DNA of 47,664 nucleotides, taken from assembly GCA_000991205.1 (NCBI GenBank), contig LBRC01000001.1:1-47664 (forward strand). Direction: 5' to 3'. Each line of letters opens with the position of its first letter. Position 1 is the first letter of the stretch. Below are positions 8,189-17,816 of the stretch, in pieces. The position numbers and the translations under genes were made by a program. Source of the stretch: Parcubacteria group bacterium GW2011_GWA2_36_10 (GTDB lineage Bacteria > Patescibacteriota > Patescibacteriia > UBA1558 > GWA2-36-10). A model generated the notes under the pieces. The model had not been told where the DNA came from. It saw only the letters and a list, made by a program, of their open reading frames with translations, and ran no database searches.

Positions 8189-9690
8189 AAATTTTTTTTA
8201 ATTAATGACAAAGAAGACCTAAATCTTTTACCAAATAATTTATCTAAAAACAAGAGCGCTATTATATAAGATATGATTCCTATAAAAATATAAAAAAATA
8301 AAGCTAAGAGACTATCATTGTGTGATAAAGATTTAGTCATAAAAATTACGGCTAACATAAAAATACTAGCAGAAACTGGTAAACTGAAAATTTCTAAAAA
8401 ACCTAAAAAACCTAAATTAATTTCTTTACGCAATTTAAATAATAAATATAATTGAGCAATAAAACTACTAAATAACACAGCAATAGCTGTACCAAAAGCA
8501 GAAAATTTCAAAGTCAAAAACCACATCAATGGCAACATGATTAAAGCCTGTAAAATTAAAGAAGTACTAGCTACCTTTGGTTTACCTATACCTAAAAATA
8601 ATGGATTAGCAATCAACTCAAAGGCCTTTACTAGCCCTAGTATCACTATAACATATAAAATCTGAGTCATTGGTAGCCATTTCGCACCATAAAAATTTAA
8701 TATTATTTGATAAGATAAAATACCCAGACCAAGTGAAGCGGGAATAGAAAAAGCAAAGATAATTCTAGCTACTTTGATAAACATTTCTCTTAAAAATAAA
8801 CGGTCGCTACTAATTTTAGCAAAAAAAGGAAATAGTAATGCACCCAAAGAGCGCACTATCTCTGTGGCTGGCAAAATACCCAATCCCATGGCTAATTGAT
8901 AAAAACCTAAATTATCTAAGGGCAGTAAATAACCTATTAAGATAGAATCTGCTTTAGTAACCAAAAAGGTGATAATACCTATTAAACTAATCCATTTACC
9001 GTAAGCAAATAAAATTTTTACCTTTTTCCATTCAAAAAGAAACCTTGGCTTAAATGGACAAAATACATAAGATAAAACAACTGCAATCAATCTACCGGTA
9101 ATTACTCCAATAATTAAAGCCCAAACATTTTTTAATACAAAAGCCGCAATGATAGTCAATAAAACTTCAAATAAAACTACTAAAATATCATAAAAAAATT
9201 TCTTATGAAATTCTAAATTTTTTTGCAATAAAACAATGCCAATATTTTCAAAAGCCATCAAAAATAAAACTATAGATAGAACTTGCGATAAAATCACGAC
9301 TTGCGGATTATGAAAAAAAATACCCGCCAAAGGTGAGGCTACAAAAAATAAAACAAAAGCTAAAAATAAATTTCTAAAAAAATTTATAGTCCAAGCGATT
9401 TGTAAATATCTCTGAATATCCCCTTTTATTTGAATAAGAGCATTATTAAAACCCGTTTGCGAAAAAGTTTCCACTAATGACATGGTCAAAGTGGCTAAAG
9501 CAAATAAACCAAAATCGCCTGGAAATAGCAATCTCGCCAAAATTAAAGTTCTAATAAAATAAATAAATTTAATTAATACTCTAACAAAGATAATTAGAAA
9601 ACCACCCCTAGTTACCTGCTGACTCAAAACACTTGAATCTGTCCAAAGACCAAAAAACTTTTTTATAATTTTTTTAAAACTAAGACTCAT
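8185..9690 (-). CDS. Wzx-type polysaccharide flippase (MOP superfamily)
   Basis: A 501-residue integral membrane protein with about 12 to 14 evenly spaced hydrophobic segments. The N-terminal pattern (GGFLIIFVRVL, LILARLLFPGDFGLFALA) is characteristic of the polysaccharide biosynthesis/Wzx family within the MOP exporters. Such proteins flip undecaprenyl-diphosphate-linked glycan from the inner to the outer leaflet. It is the only flippase in the window and lies among the glycan assembly genes, so it probably exports their product to the ligase-like proteins. It overlaps the fusion gene by 4 bases and follows the next methyltransferase by 4. Confidence 0.9.
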   Translation of the reverse strand: MSLSFKKIIKKFFGLWTDSSVLSQQVTRGGFLIIFVRVLIKFIYFIRTLILARLLFPGDFGLFALATLTMSLVETFSQTGFNNALIQIKGDIQRYLQIAWTINFFRNLFLAFVLFFVASPLAGIFFHNPQVVILSQVLSIVLFLMAFENIGIVLLQKNLEFHKKFFYDILVVLFEVLLTIIAAFVLKNVWALIIGVITGRLIAVVLSYVFCPFKPRFLFEWKKVKILFAYGKWISLIGIITFLVTKADSILIGYLLPLDNLGFYQLAMGLGILPATEIVRSLGALLFPFFAKISSDRLFLREMFIKVARIIFAFSIPASLGLGILSYQIILNFYGAKWLPMTQILYVIVILGLVKAFELIANPLFLGIGKPKVASTSLILQALIMLPLMWFLTLKFSAFGTAIAVLFSSFIAQLYLLFKLRKEINLGFLGFLEIFSLPVSASIFMLAVIFMTKSLSHNDSLLALFFYIFIGIISYIIALLFLDKLFGKRFRSSLSLIKKNL

Positions 9691-9694
9691 TGCT

Positions 9695-10396
9695 TTATTT
9701 TTTTAATACCAAGGTATATCCATTTTTAATCTGATATCTAAAGCCCAACACCGAAACTACGCGTTTTAATATTTGCATCAAAATGTCTACTAATAAATAC
9801 TTCGATGACCATCCTCCTTTTACAGGTAAACTTCTATATCGATAAACTAAATCTAAAACTTTATATGAATGTGAGATCACCTTCCGACTCCGATCTTCAC
9901 TTTTGGCTACTAGGTAATTAATAAATACTGGGTCATTATAAGGTTTAATGTGACTTAAATCATCATAAAACCCATTCCACATCAACGGTGTACTCACAAC
10001 TAGTACGCCACCGTTCATTAAAACCCTATCAACTTCTTGTAAAAAATCATACAACTCTTGTTGTTCTAAATGTTCAACAATATGACTTAAATGAATAAAT
10101 GCAACTGTATTATTTTCAAATGGTAATTTATCTGGTATTTTATATTCTAATACATTTTTAAATTTATTCTTTAAATAATCTACTGTTACTTTATTTCCTT
10201 CCAACAAAAATAAGTTATCATACATCTTGGCTAGATCAAATTCTTCAGCAAATTCTGCGATACCACAACCAACATCAATAACAATAGATCCTTTGTCATG
10301 AGGCAAATACTTACTAGCTAATTTATAAAATGGTTGACGTCCATTTTTTGAATAAACTCTACGTAAATGATAATCTTTTATATACTTTTGAATCAT
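9695..10396 (-). CDS. Class I SAM-dependent methyltransferase
   Basis: A 233-residue Methyltransf_11-like protein. The SAM-binding motif I is VIDVGCGIAEFAEEF (residues about 40-54), motif II is in FIHLSHIVEHL, and a late motif with VLMNGGVLVVSTP follows. There is no membrane segment or signal peptide, so it acts in the cytoplasm. Position between the flippase and other glycan genes suggests sugar or lipid-linked glycan methylation; the true acceptor is unknown. Upstream of its start is the largest gap in the run (154 bases of AT-rich DNA), where an internal promoter could sit. Confidence 0.82.
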   Translation of the reverse strand: MIQKYIKDYHLRRVYSKNGRQPFYKLASKYLPHDKGSIVIDVGCGIAEFAEEFDLAKMYDNLFLLEGNKVTVDYLKNKFKNVLEYKIPDKLPFENNTVAFIHLSHIVEHLEQQELYDFLQEVDRVLMNGGVLVVSTPLMWNGFYDDLSHIKPYNDPVFINYLVAKSEDRSRKVISHSYKVLDLVYRYRSLPVKGGWSSKYLLVDILMQILKRVVSVLGFRYQIKNGYTLVLKK

Positions 10397-10550
10397 TGTA
10401 ATATTATATATATTTTTTAATCTTATTTTTTGTTTAAATTACACAACAATATCTAAAATAACCATAAGATCTTTCTTGTTTTGTTCTTTTAAGAATGTTG
10501 AATATTTCATTATTTTATAAATTTAATTGCTACAAGATATTTTCGTATTA

Positions 10551-11336
10551 TTATTTTTTGATAATACCAAATCCCCTATATCTATTGGTATACTTTACAT
10601 TAATTTCTTCTAAAAAATTATCAAAAGCCTTATTCCATTTTATATCATCTGACAATAAAAAACCATTATAAGACAATTTTGGCCAAATTGTCTGATATTC
10701 AAAAAACATATATTCATAGCTGTGATCACTGTCATGATAAAAAATATCAAATTGTTCTAAACCTTCAATTAGTTTGGGTAATTCTATTTTAGAGTCCCCT
10801 AAAATCAATTGCCAACGTGACCGCAAATAATTTGGCACTATCCAACCCGGTGTCTGACCTTCTGGCACAAAAGCATTTAATTCTGTATTCCCCTCACTAG
10901 TGATATAAGAGCCTGGCTTTTCGTTAGCATAAAATTTTGGCAGATCTATTGAGTATAGTTTTCCCTTACCATTTTCGTATAACGCCTGCAAGATAGATGC
11001 TGATGATCTGCCGCTTGCTACCCCTGTCTCTATGACAATGTTTGGCTTTTTCATCTTAGTCATAGTATATAACATCATGATATCAAAATCACCAGAATGA
11101 CCCACTGAAAAATGTTTTTTAAAAATTTGTGATTTTCTAAAATTATTTAATTCATTAATAGCTTCATGCCCAAATAATTTAAATAAAATCTCTTTAGCTT
11201 TTAAATAATCCTTTCTTTTCAGTCTTGGCTCTAAAAATATTTTCCAATTAGCAATATTTCTTAAAAATACAATAACTAATCCCAGCAAAGGAATTGTTTT
11301 TAATTTTCTATAAATCTTTCTGATAATTTCCATCAT
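10551..11336 (-). CDS. Class I SAM methyltransferase (Methyltransf_24/cephalosporin hydroxylase-like)
   Basis: IVIETGVASGRSSASIL is the SAM-binding loop, LYSIDLPKF the following acidic strand, and FDIFYHDSDHSYEYMFFEY the motif with conserved Asp/His residues typical of the Methyltransf_24 and cephalosporin-hydroxylase-like families. I place the start at the ATG at 11334-11336 (or the next one at 11331-11333), because the longer frame to 11396 overlaps the radical SAM gene and adds unrelated sequence. With this start the gene begins 10 bases after the upstream stop. About 261 residues. Probable glycan-tailoring enzyme; acceptor unknown. Confidence 0.78.
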   Translation of the reverse strand: MMEIIRKIYRKLKTIPLLGLVIVFLRNIANWKIFLEPRLKRKDYLKAKEILFKLFGHEAINELNNFRKSQIFKKHFSVGHSGDFDIMMLYTMTKMKKPNIVIETGVASGRSSASILQALYENGKGKLYSIDLPKFYANEKPGSYITSEGNTELNAFVPEGQTPGWIVPNYLRSRWQLILGDSKIELPKLIEGLEQFDIFYHDSDHSYEYMFFEYQTIWPKLSYNGFLLSDDIKWNKAFDNFLEEINVKYTNRYRGFGIIKK

Positions 11337-11346
11337 ATATTTAAAA

Positions 11347-12195
11347 CTATCTACAATGAGGGCATCTCTTACAAATCTCAAGATTTCTCTTGCCATTCGA
11401 CAAACCTTCGTATAAATCCCTTACTTCGTCACTTAATAATATCTCTTCAATGCTCTGCGTATTTAAATCACCGAAAACATTCTGTCTTTTCCAATCCCAG
11501 CAACACAAAGCCAGCTTGCAATCATGGGTAACTAACACCTCATTTAATGGCGCTAGACATGGCCTAGTGGAACCATTTTCTGGTAGTTCATATATTTTCA
11601 TTCTATCATCTAAGATAATAGGGGTAACTTTAAAGGGAATATTAAGTTTAATTTTAGAAAGTCTTTCAAATTCTAACGGATTATAAGAAGATACCCTGAT
11701 GATACCTACGCCATTTTTTTCTAACTCCTCGGCTAATGTTTGGTCAAAATAAAAACCATTTGATTGTATGGCTATTTTAGCTTTTGGCAACATTTCTCTA
11801 GTTTTTTTGATAAACATCATTAATCTTGGGTCTATACATGGCTCATTATAGACATCAAAAGCAATATAGCCTCGATAATCATTTATTTTTAAAGATTCTA
11901 AAACCTTATAAACAATATTTTCTGACAATATCTTTTTTTCACCAGCACAATTTAATGGGCACTTAGCATGAATAGTAGCGTAATTACAAATATTAGATAA
12001 TTCAAAAGCGATTCTTTTGGTCTTATCAAAAGCCCCCTTACTAGCTTCGACGTATCTAAGATCATCTTTGGTGCCATTAAAATTTTGTTTTCTTAAAGAG
12101 TACAATTTAGCTCTTAATAATCTAAATGTTTTACCAATAAAATTGTTTGTATTCTTTTTATAAAAATTGTACAAAAAACGCTTATACTTGTTCAT
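11347..12195 (-). CDS. Radical SAM protein with SPASM-type C-terminal cysteines
   Basis: A 282-residue protein. Cys70, Cys79 and Cys83 form a C-X8-C-X3-C cluster in a segment that starts ELSNIC, differing from the canonical C-X3-C-X2-C spacing. AIQSNGF at 142-148 is a typical core strand of radical SAM TIM barrels. The C-terminus has Cys213, 226, 231, 232, 275, 278 and 281 in the arrangement expected of a SPASM/auxiliary FeS domain (RPCLAPLNEVLVTHD, then ICKRCPHC). Members near glycan genes may epimerise, deoxygenate or methylate unactivated carbons of sugars, but no specific reaction can be assigned. It lies between a methyltransferase (10 bases) and a GT2 (50 bases). Confidence 0.78.
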   Translation of the reverse strand: MNKYKRFLYNFYKKNTNNFIGKTFRLLRAKLYSLRKQNFNGTKDDLRYVEASKGAFDKTKRIAFELSNICNYATIHAKCPLNCAGEKKILSENIVYKVLESLKINDYRGYIAFDVYNEPCIDPRLMMFIKKTREMLPKAKIAIQSNGFYFDQTLAEELEKNGVGIIRVSSYNPLEFERLSKIKLNIPFKVTPIILDDRMKIYELPENGSTRPCLAPLNEVLVTHDCKLALCCWDWKRQNVFGDLNTQSIEEILLSDEVRDLYEGLSNGKRNLEICKRCPHCR

Positions 12196-12245
12196 TCTAT
12201 TTATTTTTAATAATTATTTATATACGATATATTATCAAATAATAC

Positions 12246-13127
12246 TTATTTTACCAACATTTTAAAAGAAAGCTTAATTGCATAATAAAAATAAAATAAA
12301 TTCCATGGCGTTGCGAACCAAGCTTTAAATAAATATTTTCTAGCTTCAGTGAATTGATTATTTTTTTTATACAAATTTGCTAACCGCAAATAACAAAAAG
12401 CTAAAGCTTTTTTATTTTTTTTATAATCAGCATAATGTTTTTTAATAAAAATTTTAAAATAAGAAGTGATAGTATCGATATTTTGCATACCACCCATATG
12501 CTCATCTTCAGCCAAAATATTAAGTTTTACTAGAGATTCTTTGATGGCGTAAAATTTACCTACTTTTAATAAACGTAACTGCAAATCCCATTCTTGATTT
12601 TTTTTCAATGTTTCATCAAACATTATTCCTTGCTCGATGATTTTTTTTCTAAGCATAATAGTGCTGGTCCAAATATAACCACGATACAAAGTTTTTTGAA
12701 AAGGCCATACTACTCCATTTTCATCAGAAATGTTTACTTCTAATAATTCTCCATTTTTATTATATTTACTAAGGCCACAAAAAACTAAGACCACTGAATC
12801 ATCACAACTATCAAAAGCTTTGACTTGTTTAGCTAATTTTTCTGGTAACCATTCGTCGTCGTCGTCTAAAAAAGCAATAAACTCTCCACAAGCCTCTTTT
12901 ATGCCTATATTACGAGAAACAGCGCCGCCTACGCTCTGTTCATTTTGAACATATCTAATCCTTACATCACCAAAACCATCAATGACATTTTTAGCTCTCT
13001 CTTCTATACCATCGTCAACGATAATAATCTCAAAATCACCATAAATCTGTGCTAAAACAGACTTAATCGATCTACCAATTAAATGAGGTCTATTATGTGT
13101 GGGTATAACAACTGAAACTCTAGGCAT
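12246..13127 (-). CDS. GT2-family glycosyltransferase
   Basis: A 293-residue GT-A fold enzyme. RVSVVIPTHNRPHLI at the N-terminus and IIIVDDGIEE are the nucleotide-binding strands, FLDDDDEWLPEKL carries the metal-binding DXD-like acidic cluster (four Asp in a row), and EWDLQLRLLKVGKF is the usual catalytic ED/EW region. The C-terminus (about 210-293) is helical and basic, with TPR-like character, likely peripheral to the membrane. It follows the adjoining GT4 by 7 bases. Donor and acceptor unknown. Confidence 0.9.
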   Translation of the reverse strand: MPRVSVVIPTHNRPHLIGRSIKSVLAQIYGDFEIIIVDDGIEERAKNVIDGFGDVRIRYVQNEQSVGGAVSRNIGIKEACGEFIAFLDDDDEWLPEKLAKQVKAFDSCDDSVVLVFCGLSKYNKNGELLEVNISDENGVVWPFQKTLYRGYIWTSTIMLRKKIIEQGIMFDETLKKNQEWDLQLRLLKVGKFYAIKESLVKLNILAEDEHMGGMQNIDTITSYFKIFIKKHYADYKKNKKALAFCYLRLANLYKKNNQFTEARKYLFKAWFATPWNLFYFYYAIKLSFKMLVK

Positions 13128-13134
13128 AATCTAT

Positions 13135-14157
13135 TTATTTATAAACATTTTTTATAATCTTTTCTAATTTCTTCGTTTGATCTAACCAACTTGGCATATT
13201 CTTAATAAAATTCTGGGCGTTATAAATAATGTCCTGCCTTAAATTTTTATCTTTGATGGCTAATTCTAACTTATTTTTTAAATCTTGTACATCTCTTCTC
13301 TTGGCAACTAAGGCAGTAAAGTTATCAAAGGCGTAATCTCTTGAACCACCATTATCATAAGTCACTAAAACACAGCCACAAGCCATAGCTTCTAAAGATG
13401 GTAACCCAAAACCCTCGTCCCAAGAAGGACATAAAAAAATATCACAAGCAGCATGGATCTCAGCTACTGCTTTGCCAATTGGCTGAAAATAATATTCATC
13501 ACATTCTGCATTATCTTGTCTAGCGCCATACATAATTAATTTAATATTTGGATATTTATTTTTTAAATCATTAACAACATCAAGGCCCTCTTTCACGCCT
13601 TTCCATTTATATGTATGCTGAAGCATCAAAATTCTAACACAATCTGGATTTTTTTTAATATTATATAAATGAAAAACCTCTTGATCTAAAACATTTAATA
13701 ATAAATGCGGTTTTTGTCCAAATTCCTCCACCAGCATATCACGCAGCCAAGTCGACACGGTAATAAATACATATGGTAAATTATAAGTTTTAGCAACCAA
13801 CTCTTTTTGTCCGTGATAAAGTCTTTCGTCATGTTGCACTATATAAAATTTTTTGCCAACTTTTTGACTATAATTCTCTATTGCTAAAGCATGTTCCGAA
13901 GAAGAAAAAACTAAAACGTCAGCTTCTGGCAACATTTTTTCTGTTAATTTAGCAATTGCCTTGATTTTAAACTGCTTATTCTTTAACCATTTTGGCTTGT
14001 AATAAAACAAATTGAAACACAAGCGTTGAAATTTTGTAGTATTTACAACCAACACCTTAACATCATGGCCAGATAGTGACAAATGATGAGCGTACTCCAC
14101 TAGAACCATTATGCCGCCAGCAATTTTTAAATGTGGTACCAGAAAATTAATTTTCAT
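13135..14157 (-). CDS. GT4-family glycosyltransferase
   Basis: A 340-residue GT-B enzyme. The N-terminal PHLKIAGGIMVLVEYAHHL is the acceptor-domain glycine loop, and SWDEGFGLPSLEAMACG holds the E-X7-E motif that binds the donor sugar. IVQHDERLYHG in the middle is family-typical. Cytoplasmic, no membrane segments. It starts 10 bases after the neighbouring GT4 and belongs to the same transcript. Donor sugar unknown. Confidence 0.9.
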   Translation of the reverse strand: MKINFLVPHLKIAGGIMVLVEYAHHLSLSGHDVKVLVVNTTKFQRLCFNLFYYKPKWLKNKQFKIKAIAKLTEKMLPEADVLVFSSSEHALAIENYSQKVGKKFYIVQHDERLYHGQKELVAKTYNLPYVFITVSTWLRDMLVEEFGQKPHLLLNVLDQEVFHLYNIKKNPDCVRILMLQHTYKWKGVKEGLDVVNDLKNKYPNIKLIMYGARQDNAECDEYYFQPIGKAVAEIHAACDIFLCPSWDEGFGLPSLEAMACGCVLVTYDNGGSRDYAFDNFTALVAKRRDVQDLKNKLELAIKDKNLRQDIIYNAQNFIKNMPSWLDQTKKLEKIIKNVYK

Positions 14158-14167
14158 AACATCATAT

Positions 14168-15244
14168 CTATAAAGAAAATTCTATTTTTATTTGCTTAAC
14201 TAAAGCATGTTTACTAAAATACTGCTCAATTTTTCTTCTACCATTTTCTCCTAAATTATTCAAAGCCTCTAAATTATTGCTGACATATTTTATCTTTTCC
14301 GCCAAATCTTTAGCATCTGCCATCTCACAATAAATCAAATCTTTTTTATCTTCTAAATACAGTTCTATTGCCCTGTTTCTACCGGTGACAACAATTTTTT
14401 TACAAGCCAAACATTCCAAAACTTTATTAGCTATAACTCTTTTAGCTTTATTGGTATTACCAAATATACCTAAACAAAAAGAAGATAATTTAATATAGCT
14501 AATAATCTTACTGTTCTCAATTCTATCGATAAAAATAATATTATCTAAATTTAAATCACGATAAAGTTGATCTATTTTTTTTCTTGTCTGGCCATTACCA
14601 ATTAAAATAAACTGCATATCTTTTTGCTCACGTAATATATCAGCCGCTTTTATAATATATTCCACACCTTGTAATGGTATATATAAGCCAAAAAATAAAA
14701 CATTACATTTCTTGGGATCAAAAATATTTTCCACACTAGGATTAATCTTGTCTACAAAATCTAAATCTATGCTGATTGGTATGACAATTTTTTTAACCCT
14801 TTCTTTAATATGAAATTTTTCAATAAAATAATCACGATGTAAATTAGTGTCAAATATTATTATATCAGAGGATAAGCAAGAAAAATAATCCAATAAATAA
14901 TAATATAAAGCCTTAACGGAAAATCTATTTGCTAAAGCTCTATCAAAAATATACGTATCATAAATAGAAATAAAAGCATCAAATATTAATTTAATTTTTT
15001 TTGGTTTAAAAAATAATCTATAAAAAAATAATAAAAAAGCTAACTTCTGGCTAGTTTGTAAAAATAATATATAATCATATTTATTACCATTAAGTATTAA
15101 ATTCTTTAAAATAAAAATTTTATTAGCAGAAGTAGAAAAATTATTTTCTGTAACTTCAAAAACTTCACCCAGACTTTCTATCAATGCCTTGTTTCTGGGA
15201 TATTCTTGATTATAGGTACCAGTAATTAATAATTTACTTCTCAT
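14168..15244 (-). CDS. GT4-like glycosyltransferase
   Basis: A 358-residue group 1 glycosyltransferase. The C-terminal domain shows VLFFGLYIPLQGVEYIIKAA, LIGNGQTRKKI and KVLECLACKKIVVTGR, the last replacing the commoner EAMA-G-P segment. The N-terminal domain is divergent and contains the hydrophobic YILFLQTSQKLAFLLFF, which may touch the membrane. The start overlaps the end of the epimerase gene by 11 bases. Somewhat more divergent than the other GT4 enzymes here. Confidence 0.83.
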   Translation of the reverse strand: MRSKLLITGTYNQEYPRNKALIESLGEVFEVTENNFSTSANKIFILKNLILNGNKYDYILFLQTSQKLAFLLFFYRLFFKPKKIKLIFDAFISIYDTYIFDRALANRFSVKALYYYLLDYFSCLSSDIIIFDTNLHRDYFIEKFHIKERVKKIVIPISIDLDFVDKINPSVENIFDPKKCNVLFFGLYIPLQGVEYIIKAADILREQKDMQFILIGNGQTRKKIDQLYRDLNLDNIIFIDRIENSKIISYIKLSSFCLGIFGNTNKAKRVIANKVLECLACKKIVVTGRNRAIELYLEDKKDLIYCEMADAKDLAEKIKYVSNNLEALNNLGENGRRKIEQYFSKHALVKQIKIEFSL

Positions 15245-16247
15245 CTTTTATCCTCCAACTAGCTGGTAAGTTTTTTAAAATCTCAATATTAGAGAATACT
15301 TTAGTTTCTCTAGCGCCATGTTTCTTTGCCCAAGTAGCCATTCTTTTGACACCTTCGGCTAATGAATGAGCATCTTCATAAGCTAATAATAATCTAACTT
15401 TACTGTGATCAGAATAAGCGGTATGTACTTCATTTCTAGCTTCTAAATATTTAACCTCTACTTCTTTTTCCATAGCCTCAAAAACATATTTTACTATATC
15501 ATTAACAGAATATGGCTCATCAGCACCAATATTAAAAACATGATTATATGCTTCTTGTTTATTAATTGCTTGTGCCATGGCTTGAGTCACGCCTTTAACA
15601 TAAGTAAAGGCTCTTTTTTGCGTGCCATCACCAAAAATAGTAATTGGTTTATCTTGCATGATTTGGTTCATAAAAATGCCTAAAACATTTCTATACTTAT
15701 CTCCAATATTTTGTCTTTCTCCATAAACATTATGTGGTCTAAAAATAATATAATCTAAACCAAACATTTCTTTACAGGCTTTGAGTTCTAATTCAATGGC
15801 ATATTTAGCGATACCATAAGAGTCTTCTGGTCTTGGAGTAGTGGTTTCTAGCATTGGTAATTGATTAGCGCCATATACAGCGATTGAAGATGTAAAGACA
15901 AAACATTTGACATCATGATTAACCGAAGCATTAATTAAATTAATACTACCTAATAAATTATTATGATAATTAAAGCTTTTGATAAAGTGACTTAGGCCTT
16001 CAGCGGCATAAGCAGCTAGATGATACACATAGTCAAATTTATGTTCAGTAAATAAAGCTTGAACTAATTGAGCATCATTTATACTGCCTTCTATGAATAA
16101 AGCTTTAGAATTAACATTTTCTTTAAAACCACCACTTAAATCATCTAGCACAACTACTTTATGACCTAATTCAATAAGCTCATCTACTAAGTGAGAGCCG
16201 ATAAAGCCTGCCCCACCGGTGACTAAAATTTTGGTTTGTGTGTTCAT
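15234..16247 (-). CDS. NAD-dependent sugar epimerase/dehydratase (extended SDR, GalE-like)
   Basis: A 337-residue extended short-chain dehydrogenase. GGAGFIGSH at 11-19 is the NAD-binding loop, D35-D36 (VVVLDDLSGG) binds the adenine ribose, S120-S121 with Y144 and K148 (SYGIAKYA) form the catalytic set, and FRPHNVYGERQN is the substrate region common in UDP-glucose 4-epimerase-like enzymes. It would interconvert a nucleotide sugar for the surrounding transferases. Exact substrate (UDP-Glc, UDP-GlcNAc, UDP-uronate or other) is not fixed by these motifs. Confidence 0.9.
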   Translation of the reverse strand: MNTQTKILVTGGAGFIGSHLVDELIELGHKVVVLDDLSGGFKENVNSKALFIEGSINDAQLVQALFTEHKFDYVYHLAAYAAEGLSHFIKSFNYHNNLLGSINLINASVNHDVKCFVFTSSIAVYGANQLPMLETTTPRPEDSYGIAKYAIELELKACKEMFGLDYIIFRPHNVYGERQNIGDKYRNVLGIFMNQIMQDKPITIFGDGTQKRAFTYVKGVTQAMAQAINKQEAYNHVFNIGADEPYSVNDIVKYVFEAMEKEVEVKYLEARNEVHTAYSDHSKVRLLLAYEDAHSLAEGVKRMATWAKKHGARETKVFSNIEILKNLPASWRIKDEK

Positions 16248-16264
16248 ATATACAAAGAGTTAGT

Positions 16265-16864
16265 TTATTTTTTAGCTACCAAAACCATATTCCAAGGAAC
16301 TGGTTGTTTATAATCAATAATTTTAAAATATTTACTTAATAAATCAAGAAATCTTGCCCTACTCCAATGATTAATATGTCCTGGGGTATTACCAAAATCT
16401 TTTATATACTTGCCCCTCATAAGATTCATGAGCCTCCACAAAGGTTCATTAGGCACACTTAAAAGACAAAAATTATTAGTAACTCTTGCTAATTCTCTTA
16501 AAGCTTCATCTGGATTATCCAAGTGCTCTAAAACCTCTAAGCATACCACCAAATCAAAACTATTATCCGATCTCTGCAAATCATAAATAGATTCTCGTTT
16601 AATATTAATATCAGGATTTTTAATTTTTGCATCATCAACTAAGTTTTGTTCATAATCAGACGCTTCTATTAATTGTGTTGGGAAAAAATTTCTTAAGTAC
16701 TGAGTAGAAAATCCATGTCCGCAACCAACCTCTAAAACTGAATCGATATTTTTATTTTTAACTAAATTAGCTAAGTTTTTATAAAAATTCTTAATTAACC
16801 AATTTGTAATAAAATTAGTTTCGGTATATTTTTTTTCAAAATTTTCTTTACTTGTTATATTCAT
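16265..16864 (-). CDS. Class I SAM-dependent methyltransferase
   Basis: About 199 residues. SVLEVGCGHGFSTQYL is motif I and DLVVCLEVLEHLDNPDEALR is the Methyltransf_11 motif with conserved EVLEHL. The ATG at 16862-16864 gives the natural N-terminus MNITSKENFEKKY; an in-frame ATG at 16874-16876 adds four residues. Either start overlaps the end of the GT2 gene (17 or 29 bases), implying translational coupling. It sits between a dolichyl-phosphate-mannose-synthase-like GT2 and the epimerase. Acceptor unknown. Confidence 0.83.
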   Translation of the reverse strand: MNITSKENFEKKYTETNFITNWLIKNFYKNLANLVKNKNIDSVLEVGCGHGFSTQYLRNFFPTQLIEASDYEQNLVDDAKIKNPDINIKRESIYDLQRSDNSFDLVVCLEVLEHLDNPDEALRELARVTNNFCLLSVPNEPLWRLMNLMRGKYIKDFGNTPGHINHWSRARFLDLLSKYFKIIDYKQPVPWNMVLVAKK

Positions 16865-17816
16865 TTTTTTTCGCATAATATAATATTTTTTCTTGATTCC
16901 ATCTAATTCTTGCTAGCATATCTGATAAAAAACCAACAACGACTAATAAAATACCTAATAAATTCAAAAAAGCACCGGAAAATATCACTGACTTATAAGG
17001 AGTAAAAGATGATGTCTGTAAAAAATATAAAAAAACAAAAGCGTCTAATAATAAACCAATGCTAAAAATAAATGTACCTAAAAACCCAAAAAATTTCATT
17101 GGTTTATAATCACGTAAAGTTTTAAAGTTTATTTTTAATATATTCCAAGCATACTTAAATAAATTACTAGCCACTCTTGATTTTCTATTAAAAAAATAAC
17201 GTACATGGATAGGAACTTCTTTAAAACTTAAATTTTTAAAACTCAAATCTATAATTGTTTCTTGGGTATAGGTAAAATCACCAAATAAATTTAAATTGCA
17301 CAGAGCCTCTGCGTTATAAGCCCGAAAACCACAACTCACATCAAAATATCTTATACCAGTAAGCCAAGTAACTAAATTAGCCACTGTTTTATTTCCCCAA
17401 ATTTTAATTTTTGGCATATTTACTGGTATAAAAGATCTATCGACGAAACGAGATCCCAAAACAACATCATGTCCACCCGTAACCATAGCTTCTATTAATA
17501 ATATTATTTCCTGTGGATCAAATTGACCGTCTGCATCAATAGTAACTAAAATATCTGCCTTTCTTTTTATCGCCTCTTCAACGCCAGTTTGAAAAACAAA
17601 ACCAACGCCTTTATTTTTAGGGTGAGAAATCAAGCTGGCTAACTTCGAGTCTTTCACTATTTTAGCTGTCTTGTCTTGGGAACCATCATCAATAACTAGA
17701 ATCTCTACATTTGTCACATCAGCAATTTTGAGTGGCACTGCCTGTAAAACTTTTAAAATGTTTTCTTCTTCATTATAAGCTGGTATCAAAACCAGCACTT
17801 TTTTATCTTTTAACAT
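16848..17816 (-). CDS. GT2 polyprenyl-phosphate glycosyltransferase (DPM1/GtrB-like) with C-terminal membrane segments
   Basis: A 322-residue protein. VLIPAYNEEENILKV, VIDDGSQDKTAKIV and TIDADGQFDP are the GT2 nucleotide and metal-binding motifs, and the VSCGFRAYNAEAL region is typical of the DPM1/GtrB/DPG-synthase group. Residues about 245-315 hold two membrane helices. Such enzymes make polyprenyl-phosphate-linked monosaccharide that is used by GT39/GT83-type or other membrane transferases outside. The next gene upstream contains just such a membrane domain, and the two overlap by 14 bases, so they probably form a donor-maker and donor-user pair. Confidence 0.88.
   Translation of the reverse strand: MLKDKKVLVLIPAYNEEENILKVLQAVPLKIADVTNVEILVIDDGSQDKTAKIVKDSKLASLISHPKNKGVGFVFQTGVEEAIKRKADILVTIDADGQFDPQEIILLIEAMVTGGHDVVLGSRFVDRSFIPVNMPKIKIWGNKTVANLVTWLTGIRYFDVSCGFRAYNAEALCNLNLFGDFTYTQETIIDLSFKNLSFKEVPIHVRYFFNRKSRVASNLFKYAWNILKINFKTLRDYKPMKFFGFLGTFIFSIGLLLDAFVFLYFLQTSSFTPYKSVIFSGAFLNLLGILLVVVGFLSDMLARIRWNQEKILYYAKKNEYNK

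Noticed and set aside
10439..10510. A 23-codon minus-strand frame in the 154-base gap
   Set aside because: Too short and without a recognisable motif or ribosome binding site; could be a gene remnant but cannot be supported.
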